Source of the DNA: Mycobacterium sp. MS1601
Lineage (GTDB): Bacteria > Actinomycetota > Actinomycetes > Mycobacteriales > Mycobacteriaceae
NCBI RefSeq assembly: GCF_001984215.1
Contig: NZ_CP019420.1
Coordinates: 620,001-684,000, forward strand
Direction of reading: 5' to 3'
Length of the DNA: 64,000 bases
Part shown: in pieces, positions 31,500-40,218 of the stretch
Layout: each line of letters begins with the position of its first letter
Numbering within the stretch: position 1 is the first letter of the stretch
The notes under the pieces: model-generated
Database searches by the model: none
The model's input: only the letters and a program-made list of their open reading frames with translations
Told to the model about the DNA's origin: nothing
Translations under genes and position numbers: made by a program

Positions 31500-32432
31500 T
31501 CAGGACCGGGACCGACGGACCGGCGTGGATTTGCCGTCGTGGCGGTAGGCCACTTCTTCGAAGGTGTCCACCAGCGTCGCCTCGGCGGGGGTGAGCCGGT
31601 GCTCAGCCAGGTGCGCGAGCAGGATGCGCCGTGACGGCGCCCCGCGCAGCGGGATGACCTTGACGTCCTCACGCAGGTTCGACAGCGCCAGCCGCGGGGC
31701 CATGGACACCCCGAGATCCACCGCGACCATGGCCTGCGCCTCCTGGTAGTCGTTGGCCGCGAACGCCACGGTGGGCACAAAACCGGCCTTCTGACAGGCC
31801 TTCTCCAGCGCCGCCCCCACCGGATGGTGATCCTCGCGGGTGATCCACAACTCGTCGGCCAGTTCGGCCATGTCCAGCGACTCCCGATGGGCGAAGCGGT
31901 GATTGACCGAGACCACCAGCGTGGGTGGGTCCACCAGCAATTCCCGCACCACCAGCTCACGATCGGTCACTGGGGCCCACTCGTAATCCCACAGCAGTGA
32001 GAGTTCGACGTCGCCGGTGTCCAACATCGCCCGCAGCGCGGCGAAGCGGGAGCTGCGCACCGTCAGCGTGACGGCGGGGTGCCGGGACTTGTACAGCTTG
32101 ACCACCTGCGGAAGCAGGCTGGATCCCACCGTGGGGAAGGTGCCAAGGCGCACGGTTCCCGACCGCAGACCGGCGATGTCGTCGAGCTCGCTGCGCGCTG
32201 CGTGCAGTTGCGTCTCGATGCGCTCGGCGCGACGGGCCAGCGCCGCTCCGGCCTCGGTCAACCGCACCCCCCGGGCGTGGCGTTCCAGTAGCGGTTGCCC
32301 GGCTTCGGCCTCGAGCTTGGCGATCTGCTGGGAGATGGCCGAGGTGGTGTAGCTGAGGCGATTGGCGGCCGCGGTGAGCGAGCCGGCCCGCACCACGTCG
32401 ACCAGCAGAAGCATTCGTCGTGGGTCCAGCAT
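31500..32432 (-). CDS. LysR-family transcriptional regulator
   Basis: 310 aa. N-terminal HTH (LLLVDVVRAGSLTAAANRLSYTTSAISQQIAKLEAEAG) and a C-terminal periplasmic-binding-like effector domain (about 90-295). LysR proteins bind a pathway metabolite and usually control a divergent gene and themselves. Here the divergent gene is the second prpF with the ABC importer, and the co-directional downstream genes are the carrier and the first prpF. Identical decamers lie on both sides of the gene. Confidence 0.94.
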   Translation of the reverse strand: MLDPRRMLLLVDVVRAGSLTAAANRLSYTTSAISQQIAKLEAEAGQPLLERHARGVRLTEAGAALARRAERIETQLHAARSELDDIAGLRSGTVRLGTFPTVGSSLLPQVVKLYKSRHPAVTLTVRSSRFAALRAMLDTGDVELSLLWDYEWAPVTDRELVVRELLVDPPTLVVSVNHRFAHRESLDMAELADELWITREDHHPVGAALEKACQKAGFVPTVAFAANDYQEAQAMVAVDLGVSMAPRLALSNLREDVKVIPLRGAPSRRILLAHLAEHRLTPAEATLVDTFEEVAYRHDGKSTPVRRSRS

Positions 32433-32447
32433 CGCCCTGCTTTCAGT

Positions 32448-32457
32448 TGAACTTAAT
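32448..32457. promoter_or_regulatory. Probable LysR operator in the lysR-prpF divergent region
   Basis: TTGAACTTAA starts 15 bases upstream of the lysR start codon and repeats the decamer at 31471-31480. It is embedded in AGTTGAACTTAATAG, an AT-rich stretch suited to autoregulation. Confidence 0.6.
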
Positions 32458-32573
32458 AGTTATCGACTTTTCCGAAATTGTACTCGACCCCCACGTGATG
32501 CACGCTGAAACCGCGCCCCAGAGTGAGCGCAGTCACTTTGCTCGATCGAGCCGAAGACAGGAGGGCGGAACTC

Positions 32574-33704
32574 ATGACCAGCTTGTGGGGAACGTGGATG
32601 CGGGGAGGCACCAGCAAGTGCTGGCTGTTCAACGCCGTGGACGTGGACCCGCTGTTGCGTACCACCGGCCTGGACCAAATCCTGGTGTCTGCCTTCGGAT
32701 CCGGTGACCCGCTGCAGCTCGACGGAGTGGGCGGCGGGACGTCGACCACCTCCAAGGCCGCCGTGGTGCGACGCTCGCCGGTCGACGGTGTGGACGTCGA
32801 CTACCTGTTCGCTCAGGTGGCGCTCGGCCAGCGCACCGTCGAATGGGGCAGCAACTGCGGCAACTGCGCCACCGCCATCGGCCTGTACGCGCTGCAAACC
32901 GGCATGGTGGCCATCGACTCCGAGGTCACAGTGGTACGGATGCGCAACCAGAACACCGGTGCCATGTTGTCCGCCGAGATCGCCACCCCCGGTGGCGTCG
33001 TGCCGGCAGACGGCGGCGCCACCGTACCGGGGACGACGGCTCTCGGTGTTCCGGTCGCCCTGACCTTCACCGACGTCGCGCCGAGCCGGGAAGTCCTGCT
33101 GCCCACCGGACGCGCCGTCGATCACCTCGAGGCGGGTGGACACCGGTATGCGGCGACCCTGATCAACGCCGGCGCCCCCGCGGCACTGTTCTACGCCGGC
33201 GACTTCGGCCTGACCGGTTCCGAAGGCACCGACGCACTGGCCGAACGGCTGCCGGTGCTGATCGAACTGCGGCACCGGGCCGCGCTGGCCATGGGGTTGA
33301 CCAAGCCCGGCGAGCCGGTGCAGCACGCGGTCCCCAAGGTCGGCATCGTCGGCCCTGCACTGGACTACACCACCAGCGACGGAAACCCGGTGGCTGTAGG
33401 CGAATACGACGTGGCCGTGCGCATGGTGTCCATGCTGGCACCGCATCCGGCCATCGGCCTGACCTCAGCGGTGGCCGTAGCGGCCGCCGCCACGGTGGAC
33501 GACAGCATCGTCGCCCGCAACGTGGCCACCCGGCGGTCGGCGTCGACGTTGCGGATCGGCACCGCCGCGGGCGTCATCAGCACCACCGCCACGCTGTCCG
33601 ATGATCACCTCCCCCGCGACATCGCCCTGCACCGCGCCGCCCGGCGCATCGCTCGCGCCGAGTTGTTCCTGGCCGATCCCGCCCGCGCCCTGGCCGCTTC
33701 CTGA
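32574..33704 (+). CDS. PrpF-family isomerase, copy 2
   Basis: 376 aa, paralogue of the gene at 28710. It keeps MRGGTSKCW, WGSNCGNCATAIGLYA (catalytic Cys), the MRNQNTGAML strand and PHPAIGLTSAVAVAAAA. ATG 32574 is preferred to the upstream 32523 codon because GGAGGG (32560-32565) sits eight bases before it. First gene of a unit with an ABC importer (37 bases to the ATPase). Two PrpF copies in one cluster suggest either two related substrates or two steps of isomerisation. Confidence 0.9.
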   Translation: MTSLWGTWMRGGTSKCWLFNAVDVDPLLRTTGLDQILVSAFGSGDPLQLDGVGGGTSTTSKAAVVRRSPVDGVDVDYLFAQVALGQRTVEWGSNCGNCATAIGLYALQTGMVAIDSEVTVVRMRNQNTGAMLSAEIATPGGVVPADGGATVPGTTALGVPVALTFTDVAPSREVLLPTGRAVDHLEAGGHRYAATLINAGAPAALFYAGDFGLTGSEGTDALAERLPVLIELRHRAALAMGLTKPGEPVQHAVPKVGIVGPALDYTTSDGNPVAVGEYDVAVRMVSMLAPHPAIGLTSAVAVAAAATVDDSIVARNVATRRSASTLRIGTAAGVISTTATLSDDHLPRDIALHRAARRIARAELFLADPARALAAS

Positions 33705-33741
33705 GCCCCGGTCCTGTTCACCCACTCCACAGAAGGACATC

Positions 33742-34854
33742 ATGAAAGTCACCATCGAAAACCTGACACTGGCCTACAACGGCAACACCGTGGTCCGCGA
33801 TCTCGACCTCGACATCGCCGACGGCGAATCCCTGGTACTGCTCGGGCAATCCGGCTGCGGCAAGACCAGCACCATGCGCTGCGTCGCGGGGCTGGAGACC
33901 CCCAGCATCGGCAAGATCACCATCGGCGACCGCGTGGTCCACGACAGCACGACCGGCCGCTCCGTCCCGCCCCACAAGCGCAACGTCGGCATGGTGTTCC
34001 AGTCGTACGCCGTGTGGCCGCATCGCACCGTGGCCCAGAACGTCGGTTTCGCCCTGAAGATGCAAAAAGTGGCCAAGTCCGAGATGGAACAGCGGGTGAG
34101 CGAGGCTCTTTCCCTGGTGGGCCTTGGGCACCTGGCCGACCGGGGCGCCAGTCAGCTCTCCGGCGGCCAGATGCAGCGGGTTGCGCTGGCCCGCAGCCTG
34201 GTCATGCGGCCCAGCGTCCTGATGCTCGACGAGCCGCTGTCCAACCTCGATGCCCGGCTGCGCGAGCGGCTGCGGATGGAACTGCGCGAACTGCAGCTGC
34301 GGCTGGGACTGACCACCGTCTACGTCACCCACGACCAGGTCGAAGCGTTCGCCCTGGCCGACCGGATCGCCCTCATGCAGAAGGGCCGCATCGTCCAGAT
34401 CGGTTCTCCGGAGCAGATTTACAAGAACCCCTCCTGCGCCTCGATCGCCGAATTCCTCGGCATCGGCAACATTTTCGCGGCCTCGGCCACCTCGTCGGGC
34501 TCGGGCTATCTGCTCAACGACCACCCCGCCATCACGGTGGCCACCGACGACTCCCCCGCCGCCGACGGACCCATGGTGATCTGCCTGCGCCCGGAGGACC
34601 TGTTGGTGACCGGCATCTCCGAACCCGCACCGCAGGGTCAACACTGGACCGGCCGTGTCGAGGTCGCCAGCTACCAGGGTGCCTCGATCCGCTACCGCGT
34701 GACACTGGACAACGGACCCGAGATCGAAGCCGTGGCCACCGGCAACGGCAGCCCGGTGCTGGGCATCGGCGAGTCCGCGGTCGTGACCGCCCGCCCCGGC
34801 GCCGCCCAATTGCTGCTCGACGACCGCACCGAATCTGCGGTGGTGACCGCATGA
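33742..34854 (+). CDS. ABC importer ATP-binding protein, FbpC/PotA type
   Basis: 370 aa. Walker A GQSGCGKTS, Q-loop region VFQSYAVWPHRTV, signature LSGGQMQRVALARSL, Walker B LMLDEPLSNLDARLR, H-loop VTHDQ, then a C-terminal TOBE-like domain. Powers import of the ligand captured by the lipoprotein two genes downstream. The stop overlaps the permease start (ATGA). Confidence 0.93.
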   Translation: MKVTIENLTLAYNGNTVVRDLDLDIADGESLVLLGQSGCGKTSTMRCVAGLETPSIGKITIGDRVVHDSTTGRSVPPHKRNVGMVFQSYAVWPHRTVAQNVGFALKMQKVAKSEMEQRVSEALSLVGLGHLADRGASQLSGGQMQRVALARSLVMRPSVLMLDEPLSNLDARLRERLRMELRELQLRLGLTTVYVTHDQVEAFALADRIALMQKGRIVQIGSPEQIYKNPSCASIAEFLGIGNIFAASATSSGSGYLLNDHPAITVATDDSPAADGPMVICLRPEDLLVTGISEPAPQGQHWTGRVEVASYQGASIRYRVTLDNGPEIEAVATGNGSPVLGIGESAVVTARPGAAQLLLDDRTESAVVTA

Positions 34855-36614
34855 GCGCCCCCACCGCGACACCGCCTCTGCCACAGACCAAGACAGCGCC
34901 GAGCACCGCGCCGCCCCGCCGCAGGCGACTGCGGCTGCGGGGCACCACGCCCGTCCTGGTCCAGCTGGCGGTGCTCACCGTCATCGTCTTGTGCCCGATG
35001 TTCTTCATCCTCGCCGGAGCCTTCAGCGAGAACACCGAACGCGACAACCTGTTCGACTTCGGCAGTTTCACCTTCGACAACTTTGCCGTGCTGGGTTCGG
35101 GCACCGCACAGACCGCGCTGCTGAACTCCGCCGCCGTCGGCATCGGCTCGTCGGCGGTGGCGCTGATCATCGGATGTCTGTTGGCGTTCCTCGCAGCCCG
35201 CACCGACATCCCGGGCCGCAAACTGATCTACGGCATCGCCATCATGCCGCTGTTCCTGCCCGCCCTGGTCGGCGCACTGGCGTGGGCATTGCTGGCCGGC
35301 CCCGCCACCGGGTATGTGAACCTGGCGTTCGGTGCGCTCGGGGTGCCCCACCTGATCGACATCTACAGCTTCACCGGCATGATCTTCGTCCTCGGGTTGT
35401 ACTACGCCCCCTACCCGTTCCTCATGGTGCACTCGGCGCTGTCGTTGATGAACCCCGACCTGGAGGACGCGGCCAGCCTGCACGGCGCCCCGGTCCGCCG
35501 CATGCTGCGTGAGGTCACCTTCCCACTGGTGATGCCCGCCGTGCTGGGCTCGGCGATCCTGGTGTTCGCACTGACCGTGGAGAACTTCCCAGTCGCCCAG
35601 GTGATCGGCGTCCCGGGCGGGGTGGACACCTTGCCCACCCTGATCTACCGCCTGATGAACGCCTCACCGGCCCGCTCCAACGACGCCGCCGCGCTTGCCG
35701 TGGTGCTCACCGTTCTGCTGGTGATCGTCGTGGCCTTCCAACAGCGGGCCATGGGCGGCAAGGAATACACCACCGTCAGCGGCAAGGGTGTACGCGCTCG
35801 TCAGGTGGCGTTGCGCGGCTGGCGCATACCGTCGGCCGTATTCGCCTGGAGCTACTTCGTCCTGGCCGTGCTGCTGCCGGTCCTCGCGCTGATCATCGCC
35901 GCCATGCAGACCAGCCCCTACGTCGCCGACCTGAGCCAGCTCGGTCAGCCCGGGGCCCTGTCGCTGTGGAACATGGGTCAGACCCTGCAGAGCAGCGACT
36001 TCCACCAGGTAGTCATCAACAGCGTCGTGGTCGGGGTGGCCACTGCCGGCATCGGCACCGCGCTGTGCTTCGCGCTGGCCTACACCCGCTACCGGACCAA
36101 GGCGCCGGGACGCAAACTCCTCGAATACGTCGCCATGCTTCCCCTGGCGGTACCCGCGATCGTCCTGGGCCTCGGCCTGCTGTGGACCTGGCTGGCGCTG
36201 CCGATCCCCGTGTACGGCACCCTGGCGGTGTTGGTCATCGCCTTCGTTGCGGTGTTCCTGCCGCAGGGCTACCGCGGAGTGTCGGCGTCGATCATCCAGC
36301 TGGACAAGGATCTCGAAGACAGCGCCGTGATGCTCGGAGCCCGCAGGCACCGCGCCATCACCTTCGTCACCGCGCCCCTGCTGCGGGTGGGGTTGTCCTC
36401 GACCTTCCTGCTGCTGATGATGCTCGCGATGCGCGAACTGACCGCCGCGCTGTTCCTGTTCACCTCCGACACCCGGCTGCTGTCCATCGCGATCTTCGAC
36501 GCCTACGACAACGGATCATTCCAATCCGCGGCCGAACTGAGCCTGCTCTACTGCGCCGTTATCGGCGTGCTCGCCGTGCTCGCCCGCCGCTTCGGCTCCA
36601 AGGAGATGTCATGA
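34851..36614 (+). CDS. Fused ABC importer permease, FbpB type (two membrane halves)
   Basis: 587 aa with about 12 spans, that is, two binding-protein-dependent permease modules in one chain, as in ferric/2-aminoethylphosphonate-type FbpB permeases. Each half has an EAA-like coupling loop: DLEDAASLHGAPVRRMLREVTFPLV and DLEDSAVMLGARRHRAITFVTAPLL. ATG at 34851 overlaps the ATPase stop, and its own stop overlaps the next ATG (ATGA), so the operon is tightly coupled. Confidence 0.92.
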   Translation: MSAPTATPPLPQTKTAPSTAPPRRRRLRLRGTTPVLVQLAVLTVIVLCPMFFILAGAFSENTERDNLFDFGSFTFDNFAVLGSGTAQTALLNSAAVGIGSSAVALIIGCLLAFLAARTDIPGRKLIYGIAIMPLFLPALVGALAWALLAGPATGYVNLAFGALGVPHLIDIYSFTGMIFVLGLYYAPYPFLMVHSALSLMNPDLEDAASLHGAPVRRMLREVTFPLVMPAVLGSAILVFALTVENFPVAQVIGVPGGVDTLPTLIYRLMNASPARSNDAAALAVVLTVLLVIVVAFQQRAMGGKEYTTVSGKGVRARQVALRGWRIPSAVFAWSYFVLAVLLPVLALIIAAMQTSPYVADLSQLGQPGALSLWNMGQTLQSSDFHQVVINSVVVGVATAGIGTALCFALAYTRYRTKAPGRKLLEYVAMLPLAVPAIVLGLGLLWTWLALPIPVYGTLAVLVIAFVAVFLPQGYRGVSASIIQLDKDLEDSAVMLGARRHRAITFVTAPLLRVGLSSTFLLLMMLAMRELTAALFLFTSDTRLLSIAIFDAYDNGSFQSAAELSLLYCAVIGVLAVLARRFGSKEMS

Positions 36615-37723
36615 GAAAGCTGTCCGCCCGCCTGGCGCTCGGGTTTGTCACCGCCGCAACACTTCTGGCCGCCTGCTCGCCGCCACCGCCGACGCCGGAC
36701 CTGGCCCGGCCGGCCGAATCGATCGAACGGGACACCTCTTTGGTGATCAACGGCGAGCAGATCGCCGATCCCGAGCTGTGGTCGGCGGCCAAGGAGGAAG
36801 GCCACATCACCCTCTACAGCGGCTACACCGCCGACAGTGAGGCCACCGTCCTGGAGCAGTTCGAGGCCGACACCGGTCTCGAGGTCAAGCTGATCCGCCT
36901 GACCCCCAACCGGCTCTACGAGCGCATCGTCGCCGAGCACGGCGCGGGCAAGCTGAACGCCGACGTGGTGCGCATCTCCGACGCCGGGTTCGTCTCGGGG
37001 CTGAGCAGGCGCGGCGTCTTCCAGCCCTACACCCCGCCCACTGCGACGAACCTGCGTGACGATGTGGTCTTCGACAACGGCAACTACTACCGCACCTTCG
37101 ACCCCATCTACACGTTCGGGTACAACACCGCACTGGTGGATCCCGAGGACGCCCCCAAGCGTTGGCAGGACTTGCTGGAGCCCCAGTGGGCCGGCAAGCT
37201 GGGCATCGCCCAGGCCGGTGCCGGCGGCAGCGCACTGGCCCTGACCCGATTCCAGCGCGATGTGCTGGGCGACGACTACCTGCGCGCCTACGCCAAGGAA
37301 GCCCGGGTGTTCGACTCCCTGGGAGCCGAACTCGACAGCCTGGCCCGAGGTGAGATCGACGCCGGCACCGTGGTGGTCAGCAGCGTCAACATCGCGGCCA
37401 ACGAGAACGCCCCTGTCACCTTCGTGGTTCCCGAAGAAGGCGTCACCGCCTACGACTACTACACCGGCGTGGCCTCGACGGCCACCAACGTGGCCGCCGC
37501 GAAGGTCTTCCTCAACTGGAACCTCTCGCAGCGGGGTCAGAACGTGCTGCGCGACATCGGGGAATACTCTGTGCGACAAGATGTTCCGGCGCCCGTGGTG
37601 CGCGGGGTTCAGCTGCCCGACTTCGACGACCCCCGGGTGCACCGCATCACCCCGGCCGAGTCCATGGAGTGGGCCGAACAGGATCAGCGGTCCTGGAACG
37701 CGATGTTCGGCTACAACGAGTAA
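36611..37723 (+). CDS. Solute-binding lipoprotein of the Fbp-type ABC importer
   Basis: 370 aa. Lipoprotein signal peptide with lipobox LAAC (Cys22). The remainder is a family 1 periplasmic-binding protein related to FbpA/AfuA: ITLYSGYT start, FQPYTPP, YTFGYNTALV, and a C-terminal EYSVRQDV like the EYPV motif of ferric-binding proteins. AYDYYTGVA carries a Tyr pair where FbpA proteins bind iron, but the ligand may instead be an organic acid or its metal complex; context with PrpF genes favours that. Followed by a terminator. Confidence 0.9.
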   Translation: MRKLSARLALGFVTAATLLAACSPPPPTPDLARPAESIERDTSLVINGEQIADPELWSAAKEEGHITLYSGYTADSEATVLEQFEADTGLEVKLIRLTPNRLYERIVAEHGAGKLNADVVRISDAGFVSGLSRRGVFQPYTPPTATNLRDDVVFDNGNYYRTFDPIYTFGYNTALVDPEDAPKRWQDLLEPQWAGKLGIAQAGAGGSALALTRFQRDVLGDDYLRAYAKEARVFDSLGAELDSLARGEIDAGTVVVSSVNIAANENAPVTFVVPEEGVTAYDYYTGVASTATNVAAAKVFLNWNLSQRGQNVLRDIGEYSVRQDVPAPVVRGVQLPDFDDPRVHRITPAESMEWAEQDQRSWNAMFGYNE

Positions 37724-37747
37724 CCCCACAGCGCAGAGCACGAACCC

Positions 37748-37776
37748 GGGCCGCGGAGCACCACGCTCCGCGGCTC
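37748..37776. terminator. Bidirectional terminator after the ABC importer operon
   Basis: A perfect 10-bp stem GCCGCGGAGC/GCTCCGCGGC (37750-37759 with 37765-37774) and loop ACCAC, between convergent genes ending at 37723 and 37783. Confidence 0.8.
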
Positions 37777-37782
37777 GGTACG

Positions 37783-38064
37783 TCAGCTGGTGCCGAGGCG
37801 GTCGATGGTCCAGGCGATGTAGACCACCGCGGCGCTCACCGAGCCGGTGGTCAGGAAGTCGATGGCCTTGGTCCGCACCGCCAGCAACCCGGCTCGGTCA
37901 TCGGCCAGCACCAACCGCAGCACCGCCGCCACCCCGACGGCGATACCGATCAGCAGTGCCCCACGGCGCCAGTACCCGGCCGCCACCAACACGAACGCGG
38001 CAACGAAAATCAGCCCGACCACCACGATGGGCCACTGACTGCGCAGCCGCGCCCACGGCCTCAC
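37783..38064 (-). CDS. DUF3017 small membrane protein
   Basis: 93 aa with three hydrophobic helices ([39 protein letters not shown], and the C-terminal one) joined by [10 protein letters not shown], typical of the actinobacterial DUF3017 family (Rv3355c). No biochemical role known. Overlaps the folD stop by four bases, so it is cotranscribed and coupled. Confidence 0.88.
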   Translation of the reverse strand: MRPWARLRSQWPIVVVGLIFVAAFVLVAAGYWRRGALLIGIAVGVAAVLRLVLADDRAGLLAVRTKAIDFLTTGSVSAAVVYIAWTIDRLGTS

Positions 38065-38918
38065 AGCGAGTTCTCTGCCCTCTCAACGACATTCGTCAAC
38101 AGGAACGCTCGCGTCAGCGGACCGACGCCGCCGGGATTGGGTGAGACAAACCCCGCCACGTCCCAGACATCGGGGTGTACATCGCCGGTGAGCTTGCCGT
38201 CGACCCGGCTGACTCCGACGTCGACCACAGCGGCACCGGGCTTGACCATCTCGGGGATCACCATGTGCGGTACACCGACTGCGGCGATGATGATGTCGGC
38301 CTCCCGCGCGAGCTGCGGCAGATGCCGAGTTGCGGTGTGGCACAAGGTGACTGTGGCATTTTCCGAACGTCGAGTCAGCAACAGACCCAGCGGGCGCCCC
38401 ACCGTGACACCGCGGCCGATCACCACCACCTGCGCACCGGCGATCTCCACCTCGTAGCGGCGCAGCAGATGCACGATGCCGCGCGGCGTGCAGGGCAGCG
38501 GAGCGGGCTCCCCCAGCACCAGCCGACCCAGGTTGGTCGGGTGCAGGCCGTCGGCGTCCTTGCTCGGATCGATCCGCTCCAGGGCGGCGTTCTCGTCAAG
38601 ATGTTTGGGCAACGGCAGCTGCACGATGTAGCCGGTGCAGTCGGGGTTGGCGTTCAGCTCGTCGATGGTCTCGTCGAGAGTGGCCTGACTGATGTCGGCG
38701 GGCAGATCACGCCGGATGGAATTGATGCCCACCTTCGCGCAGTCGGCGTGCTTGCCGCGCACGTAGGCCTGCGAACCGGGGTCGTCGCCCACCAGGACGG
38801 TGCCCAGCCCGGGCGTTCTGCCCTGGGCAGTCAGCTTCGCCACCCGTTCTTTGAGATCGACGAAGATCTCGTCGCGCGTGGCCTTGCCGTCCAGAACTTT
38901 TGCACCCACGCTGAGCAT
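38061..38918 (-). CDS. folD: Bifunctional methylenetetrahydrofolate dehydrogenase/cyclohydrolase
   Basis: Interconverts methylene-, methenyl- and 10-formyl-THF, feeding purine and formyl-Met synthesis. 285 aa. [14 protein letters not shown] contains the catalytic Lys region, [11 protein letters not shown] and the [18 protein letters not shown]-loop are present, and [18 protein letters not shown] closes the protein. ATG 38918 is chosen because the family starts with [10 protein letters not shown] about six residues later; the upstream codon at 38963 would add a non-conserved leader. Confidence 0.95.
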   Translation of the reverse strand: MLSVGAKVLDGKATRDEIFVDLKERVAKLTAQGRTPGLGTVLVGDDPGSQAYVRGKHADCAKVGINSIRRDLPADISQATLDETIDELNANPDCTGYIVQLPLPKHLDENAALERIDPSKDADGLHPTNLGRLVLGEPAPLPCTPRGIVHLLRRYEVEIAGAQVVVIGRGVTVGRPLGLLLTRRSENATVTLCHTATRHLPQLAREADIIIAAVGVPHMVIPEMVKPGAAVVDVGVSRVDGKLTGDVHPDVWDVAGFVSPNPGGVGPLTRAFLLTNVVERAENSL

Positions 38919-38992
38919 TGTTCCATCCAGGAGCGGCGTTCCACCTCGCCCCGTCATTGACACCGTCCGCGCCGCGTGTTGGAGTGCCAGGT

Positions 38993-40174
38993 GTGAACAC
39001 CAGCCCAGATGTGTTCAGTCCCGCGAAGCTCGGCCCGTTGACGCTGCGCAACCGCATCATCAAGGCGGCCACCTTCGAGGCGGCGACACCCGACGCCCTC
39101 GTGACTGATGACCTGATCAACTACCACCGCAGGCCGGCCGCGGGTGGCATCGGGATGACCACGGTGGCCTACTGCGCCGTGGCCCCAGGCGGCCGCACCG
39201 ACGGTTGGCAGCTGTGGATGCGTCCCGAAGCGGTCCCCGGGCTGCGCCGGCTCACCGACGCCATCCACGCCGAAGGGGCAGCCATCAGCGCCCAGATCGG
39301 CCACGCCGGACCCGTCGCGAACGCCAAGACCAACAAAGCCCAGGCGCTGGCGCCGGTGCGGTTCTTCAACCCCATGTCGATGCGGTTCGCCAAGAAGGCC
39401 ACCAAGGACGACATCCGTGACGTCATGGAAGCCCACGCCAACGCCGCCCGCCTGGCCATCGATTCCGGCTTCGACGCCGTGGAGATCCATCTCGGCCACA
39501 ACTACCTGGCCAGCTCATTCCTCAGCCCGCTGATCAATCGCCGCGACGACGAATTCGGCGGCTCCCTGGAGAACCGCGCCAAGGTGGCGCGCGGAACCGT
39601 GCTGGCGGTGCGACGAGCAGTCGGTGACCGCATCGCCGTGACGGCCAAACTCAACATGACCGACGGGGTGCGCGGCGGCATCTCCACCGACGAGTCGCTG
39701 CAGACCGCGATCTGGTTGCAGGATGACGGCGGATTGGACGCCATCGAACTGACCGCGGGCAGCTCACTGGTGAACCCGATGTACCTGTTCCGCGGCGACG
39801 CCCCGGTCAAGGAGTTCGCAGGAGCTTTCAAACCACCCATGCGGTGGGGCGTGAGGATGATGGGCAAGAACTTTCTGCGCGAGTATCCCTACCGCGAGGC
39901 CTATCTCTTGCGCGAGGCCCGCCTGTTCCGGGCCGAGCTGACCATGCCGTTGATACTGCTCGGCGGCATCACCAACCGCGAGACCATGGACCTGGCAATG
40001 GCCGAGGGGTTCGACTTCGTGGCGATGGGCCGGGCGGTGCTGGCCGAGCCGGACCTGATCAACCGGATCAGGGCCGACAAGTCCACCAGAGCCCTGTGCA
40101 CACACTGCAACCAGTGCATGCCGACCATCTACAGCCACACGCACTGCGTGCTGACCGGCGCGCCGGACCGTTAG
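38993..40174 (+). CDS. Old Yellow Enzyme-type NADH:flavin oxidoreductase (Rv3359-like)
   Basis: 393-aa FMN TIM-barrel. ATFEAATPD near the N-terminus, [43 protein letters not shown] (catalytic His/Asn region and substrate loop) and [16 protein letters not shown] at the phosphate site are all present. A C-terminal [17 protein letters not shown] suggests a bound Fe-S cluster, as in the dienoyl-CoA-reductase branch. GTG 38993 has GGAG eight to nine bases upstream. Divergent from folD. Confidence 0.92.
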   Translation: MNTSPDVFSPAKLGPLTLRNRIIKAATFEAATPDALVTDDLINYHRRPAAGGIGMTTVAYCAVAPGGRTDGWQLWMRPEAVPGLRRLTDAIHAEGAAISAQIGHAGPVANAKTNKAQALAPVRFFNPMSMRFAKKATKDDIRDVMEAHANAARLAIDSGFDAVEIHLGHNYLASSFLSPLINRRDDEFGGSLENRAKVARGTVLAVRRAVGDRIAVTAKLNMTDGVRGGISTDESLQTAIWLQDDGGLDAIELTAGSSLVNPMYLFRGDAPVKEFAGAFKPPMRWGVRMMGKNFLREYPYREAYLLREARLFRAELTMPLILLGGITNRETMDLAMAEGFDFVAMGRAVLAEPDLINRIRADKSTRALCTHCNQCMPTIYSHTHCVLTGAPDR

Positions 40175-40205
40175 GCGCCACACGCGTGGAATGAATACCT
40201 ACGGT

Positions 40206-40211
40206 TAGAGT
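40206..40211 (+). promoter_or_regulatory. -10 hexamer of the FHA-ABC gene, leaderless start
   Basis: TAGAGT lies seven bases before ATG 40219 with no Shine-Dalgarno, predicting a leaderless mRNA. Confidence 0.5.
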
Positions 40212-40218
40212 TGACGCG

